From CALRQJ02 sp943370285 (GTDB taxonomy: Bacteria > Bacteroidota > Bacteroidia > Chitinophagales > Chitinophagaceae): a stretch of DNA of 64,000 nucleotides. Every line of letters starts with the position of its first letter. Within the stretch, counting starts at the first letter, position 1. The position numbers were made by a program, and so were the translations under genes. Below, piece after piece: positions 62,452 to 64,000 of this stretch. The stretch is taken from assembly GCA_943370285.1 (NCBI GenBank), contig CALRQJ020000002.1, forward strand, positions 124,001-188,000, written 5' to 3'. The notes under the pieces were generated by a model. It made no database searches and was not told where the DNA came from. It was given only the letters and a program-made list of their open reading frames with translations.

Positions 62452-63606
62452 CTACAGTTTTTCATACACTTTCATCACTGCATCTGCACATGTACGAGGC
62501 GTAAAACGCTGGGCATGTTGCCAACCTCTATCAATCATCTCTTCTCTTAACACCCTATCATTAGCAATTAAACGCATACCTTCTGCAATTTCAACTTCGT
62601 TAGATGGACTAACATAATACGCAGCATCACCGCCTGTTTCAGGCATACAAGAAACATTACTAGTAATGACAGGAACTTTACTCCACAATGCTTCTAGCAC
62701 CGGGATACCAAAACCTTCAAAGACAGAGGGATAAATTAAGCCCAATGCTTTTTGATAGATAGCAGGGAAATCAGCTGCAGAGCGGTATCCGGGCAATTTT
62801 GCCACAGCAGCATCATTCAACAACAAAATATCTTGTGTTAATCCATTTGCCACAATGTATTGTTCTACCGTTTTTTTATAGGTAGTGCCATCTCCAATCA
62901 CCACAAGTGGAATAACATGGCCTTGCTGTTGTTTTAGCAGATGAATAGCCTTGCAAATCACCAATAGATTTTTGCGTTCAATAATAGAACCAACGTATAA
63001 AAAATATTGAGCCGGCAATTGATATTGAGTTTTTACTTTTTCTTTTTCTGCCGGCGAAACAGCTTTACCAAATGCCGGATTACAACTCTGGTAACAGATA
63101 TCAATTTTTGCTTCCGGAATTTGATAAAATTCAATGATATCGGCCTTTGTTTGCTTACTAATAGCAATAATTCGATCGGCATGTTCACAGGCATACCGAA
63201 ATTTTTTCCGGTAAATCTGTACATCTATTTTATTGTACTGTTCGGGATAACGTTCAAATATCAAATCATGAATCGTTACAACTGTTTTGATGTTCGTTTT
63301 ATCAATGCCAAAAGGAATTTCATGGCTTAACCCGTGGTAAATATCTATTCCGTTTTTTATCAAATCTTGCTTTACCCAACTGCTTCTCCAAGCCGATGTA
63401 AACAATTTAGACCAAGGACTATTTGGTGTTAAGTTGGTTACGTTAGGATACGCAGCAATGTCAAAGCGATTAGTCAATTTGGGTGCACAAAGCCAATAAT
63501 GATGTTGTGGATGAAATGCAGCCAAAGAACGAATTAAGGTCCGGCTGTAGTGGCCCAAACCAGTTCCGTTTTGATAAGCTCTTTTGGCGTCGAAAGCGAT
63601 ATTCAT
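62452..63606 (-). CDS. GT4 glycosyltransferase
   Basis: 384 aa from ATG 63606 (MNIAFDAKRAYQNGTGLGHY); a second ATG at 63615 would add three residues. The GT-B layout is clear: N-terminal GTGLGHYSRTLIRSLA, TVVTIHDLIFERYPEQYNKI, and C-terminal FLYVGSIIERKNLLVICKAI, SVFEGFGIPVLEALWSKVPV with the EX7E-like Glu pair, and MPETGGDAAYYVSPSNEVE. Transfers a sugar from a nucleotide donor to an envelope glycan; acceptor unknown. It is divergent from argS. Confidence 0.9.
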   Translation of the reverse strand: MNIAFDAKRAYQNGTGLGHYSRTLIRSLAAFHPQHHYWLCAPKLTNRFDIAAYPNVTNLTPNSPWSKLFTSAWRSSWVKQDLIKNGIDIYHGLSHEIPFGIDKTNIKTVVTIHDLIFERYPEQYNKIDVQIYRKKFRYACEHADRIIAISKQTKADIIEFYQIPEAKIDICYQSCNPAFGKAVSPAEKEKVKTQYQLPAQYFLYVGSIIERKNLLVICKAIHLLKQQQGHVIPLVVIGDGTTYKKTVEQYIVANGLTQDILLLNDAAVAKLPGYRSAADFPAIYQKALGLIYPSVFEGFGIPVLEALWSKVPVITSNVSCMPETGGDAAYYVSPSNEVEIAEGMRLIANDRVLREEMIDRGWQHAQRFTPRTCADAVMKVYEKL

Positions 63607-63692
63607 GTACCGCAAGATGCAGTGAAAATCACAAAATCACAAACAAACCTTGTTGCTGGTTGATTTAAATCGGCTACTTAACGGGCTTTCTT

Positions 63693-63700
63693 TATTTTTG
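63693..63700 (+). promoter_or_regulatory. Candidate -7 promoter element for argS
   Basis: TATTTTTG fits TAnnTTTG 20 nt before the argS ATG at 63721. No -33 element was clear. Confidence 0.35.
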
Positions 63701-63720
63701 CCGCCCAAATCAGCCAATTT

Positions 63721-64000
63721 ATGAGTGTTGTTGAACAATTGAAATCGAGTACGGCAAATGCCATTAAAGCATTGTATGATATTGACTTTTCTGCATCAAG
63801 TATTTTGGTAAATGATACCAAACCCGAATTTGAAGGCGATTATACCGTTGTGCTGTTTGCTTTCATCAAACAACTCAAAAAGTCTCCCGAAGTGTTGGGC
63901 AAAGAAATGGGCGACTATTTGGTGCAACATAATCCTCAATTATTTACTGCTTATAATGTTATTAAAGGTTTTTTAAATTTAACTATTGCAGATGCTTATT
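63721..64000 (+). CDS. argS: Arginyl-tRNA synthetase, N-terminal fragment
   Basis: The first 93 codons of a gene that runs off the window. The translation MSVVEQLKSSTANAIKALYD and then KPEFEGDYTVVLFAFIKQLK with SPEVLGKEMGDYLVQHNPQL is the ArgS N-terminal additional domain, which binds the D-loop of tRNA-Arg; FEGDYT corresponds to the usual (F/Y)(E/Q)GDY(T/Q) motif. The catalytic core is outside the window. The ATG start lies behind a candidate promoter. Confidence 0.85.
   Translation, partial: MSVVEQLKSSTANAIKALYDIDFSASSILVNDTKPEFEGDYTVVLFAFIKQLKKSPEVLGKEMGDYLVQHNPQLFTAYNVIKGFLNLTIADAY

Noticed and set aside
1..64000. CRISPR arrays, restriction-modification, toxin-antitoxin or other known defence systems
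   Set aside because: No regularly spaced repeats with unique spacers and no recognised nuclease/methylase/toxin genes; the two secreted nucleases are extracellular enzymes.

Overview
This 64 kb window looks like chromosome of a low-GC Bacteroidota, most likely of the Chitinophagaceae/Chitinophagales. The reasons are the family content (DUF4199, DUF2911, OMP_b-brl TonB receptor, GH92, CD225/DUF2752 pair, the MoxR/DUF58/DUF4129/DUF4350/SpoIIM/RDD cluster), the lack of Shine-Dalgarno sites, several TAnnTTTG promoter -7 elements, an archaeal-type ProS and a tRNA gene without encoded CCA. These are judgements by eye; no search was run.

Layout. 1-14.4 kb: end of a glycosyltransferase, prfC, a TonB-like protein, a repeat-containing lipoprotein, an orphan PAS histidine kinase, a GumN/ECF-sigma/membrane-protein operon, a very large surface protease/barrel protein, hmgA and an OsmC protein. 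14.4-26.7 kb: a tRNA-Pro(GGG) followed by a string of imperfect direct repeats that begin with a copy of the tRNA 3' end and each carry an intrinsic terminator (14464, 14589, 24572, 26063, 26626). Between them sit a ten-kilobase sugar-catabolism locus (AraC regulator, PhyH oxygenase, TIM-barrel isomerase, MFS transporter, two GH13 enzymes, GH92 mannosidase), a stand-alone seven-repeat beta-propeller and a small membrane protein. This reads as a tRNA-anchored accretion island, although no integrase is visible.

27.9-33.6 kb: a catalytically degenerate dihydroorotase homologue, DUF4199, GT2 and GT4 glycosyltransferases, and the heptose genes hddA and gmhA, pointing to lipopolysaccharide core or envelope glycan synthesis. 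33.6-43.9 kb: envelope and housekeeping genes (DacB, CinA, TonB-dependent receptor, YqgE, DUF2911) and two paralogous secreted nucleases. 43.9-50.9 kb: the MoxR ATPase/DUF58 membrane cluster with a divergent RDD protein. 50.9-64 kb: DUF2752/CD225, proS, a tyrosine/cysteine-rich lipoprotein beside a FadL-like porin, an active/inactive M16 peptidase pair, and tRNA-related genes (miaA, cca, start of argS) with a glycosyltransferase among them.

Most of the window is ordinary core genome. The part that most deserves a second look is the tRNA-Pro repeat array with its cargo. The dead dihydroorotase, the atypical secreted GH13, the PhyH/isomerase/glycosidase combination and the barrel-protease fusion are secondary points of interest.
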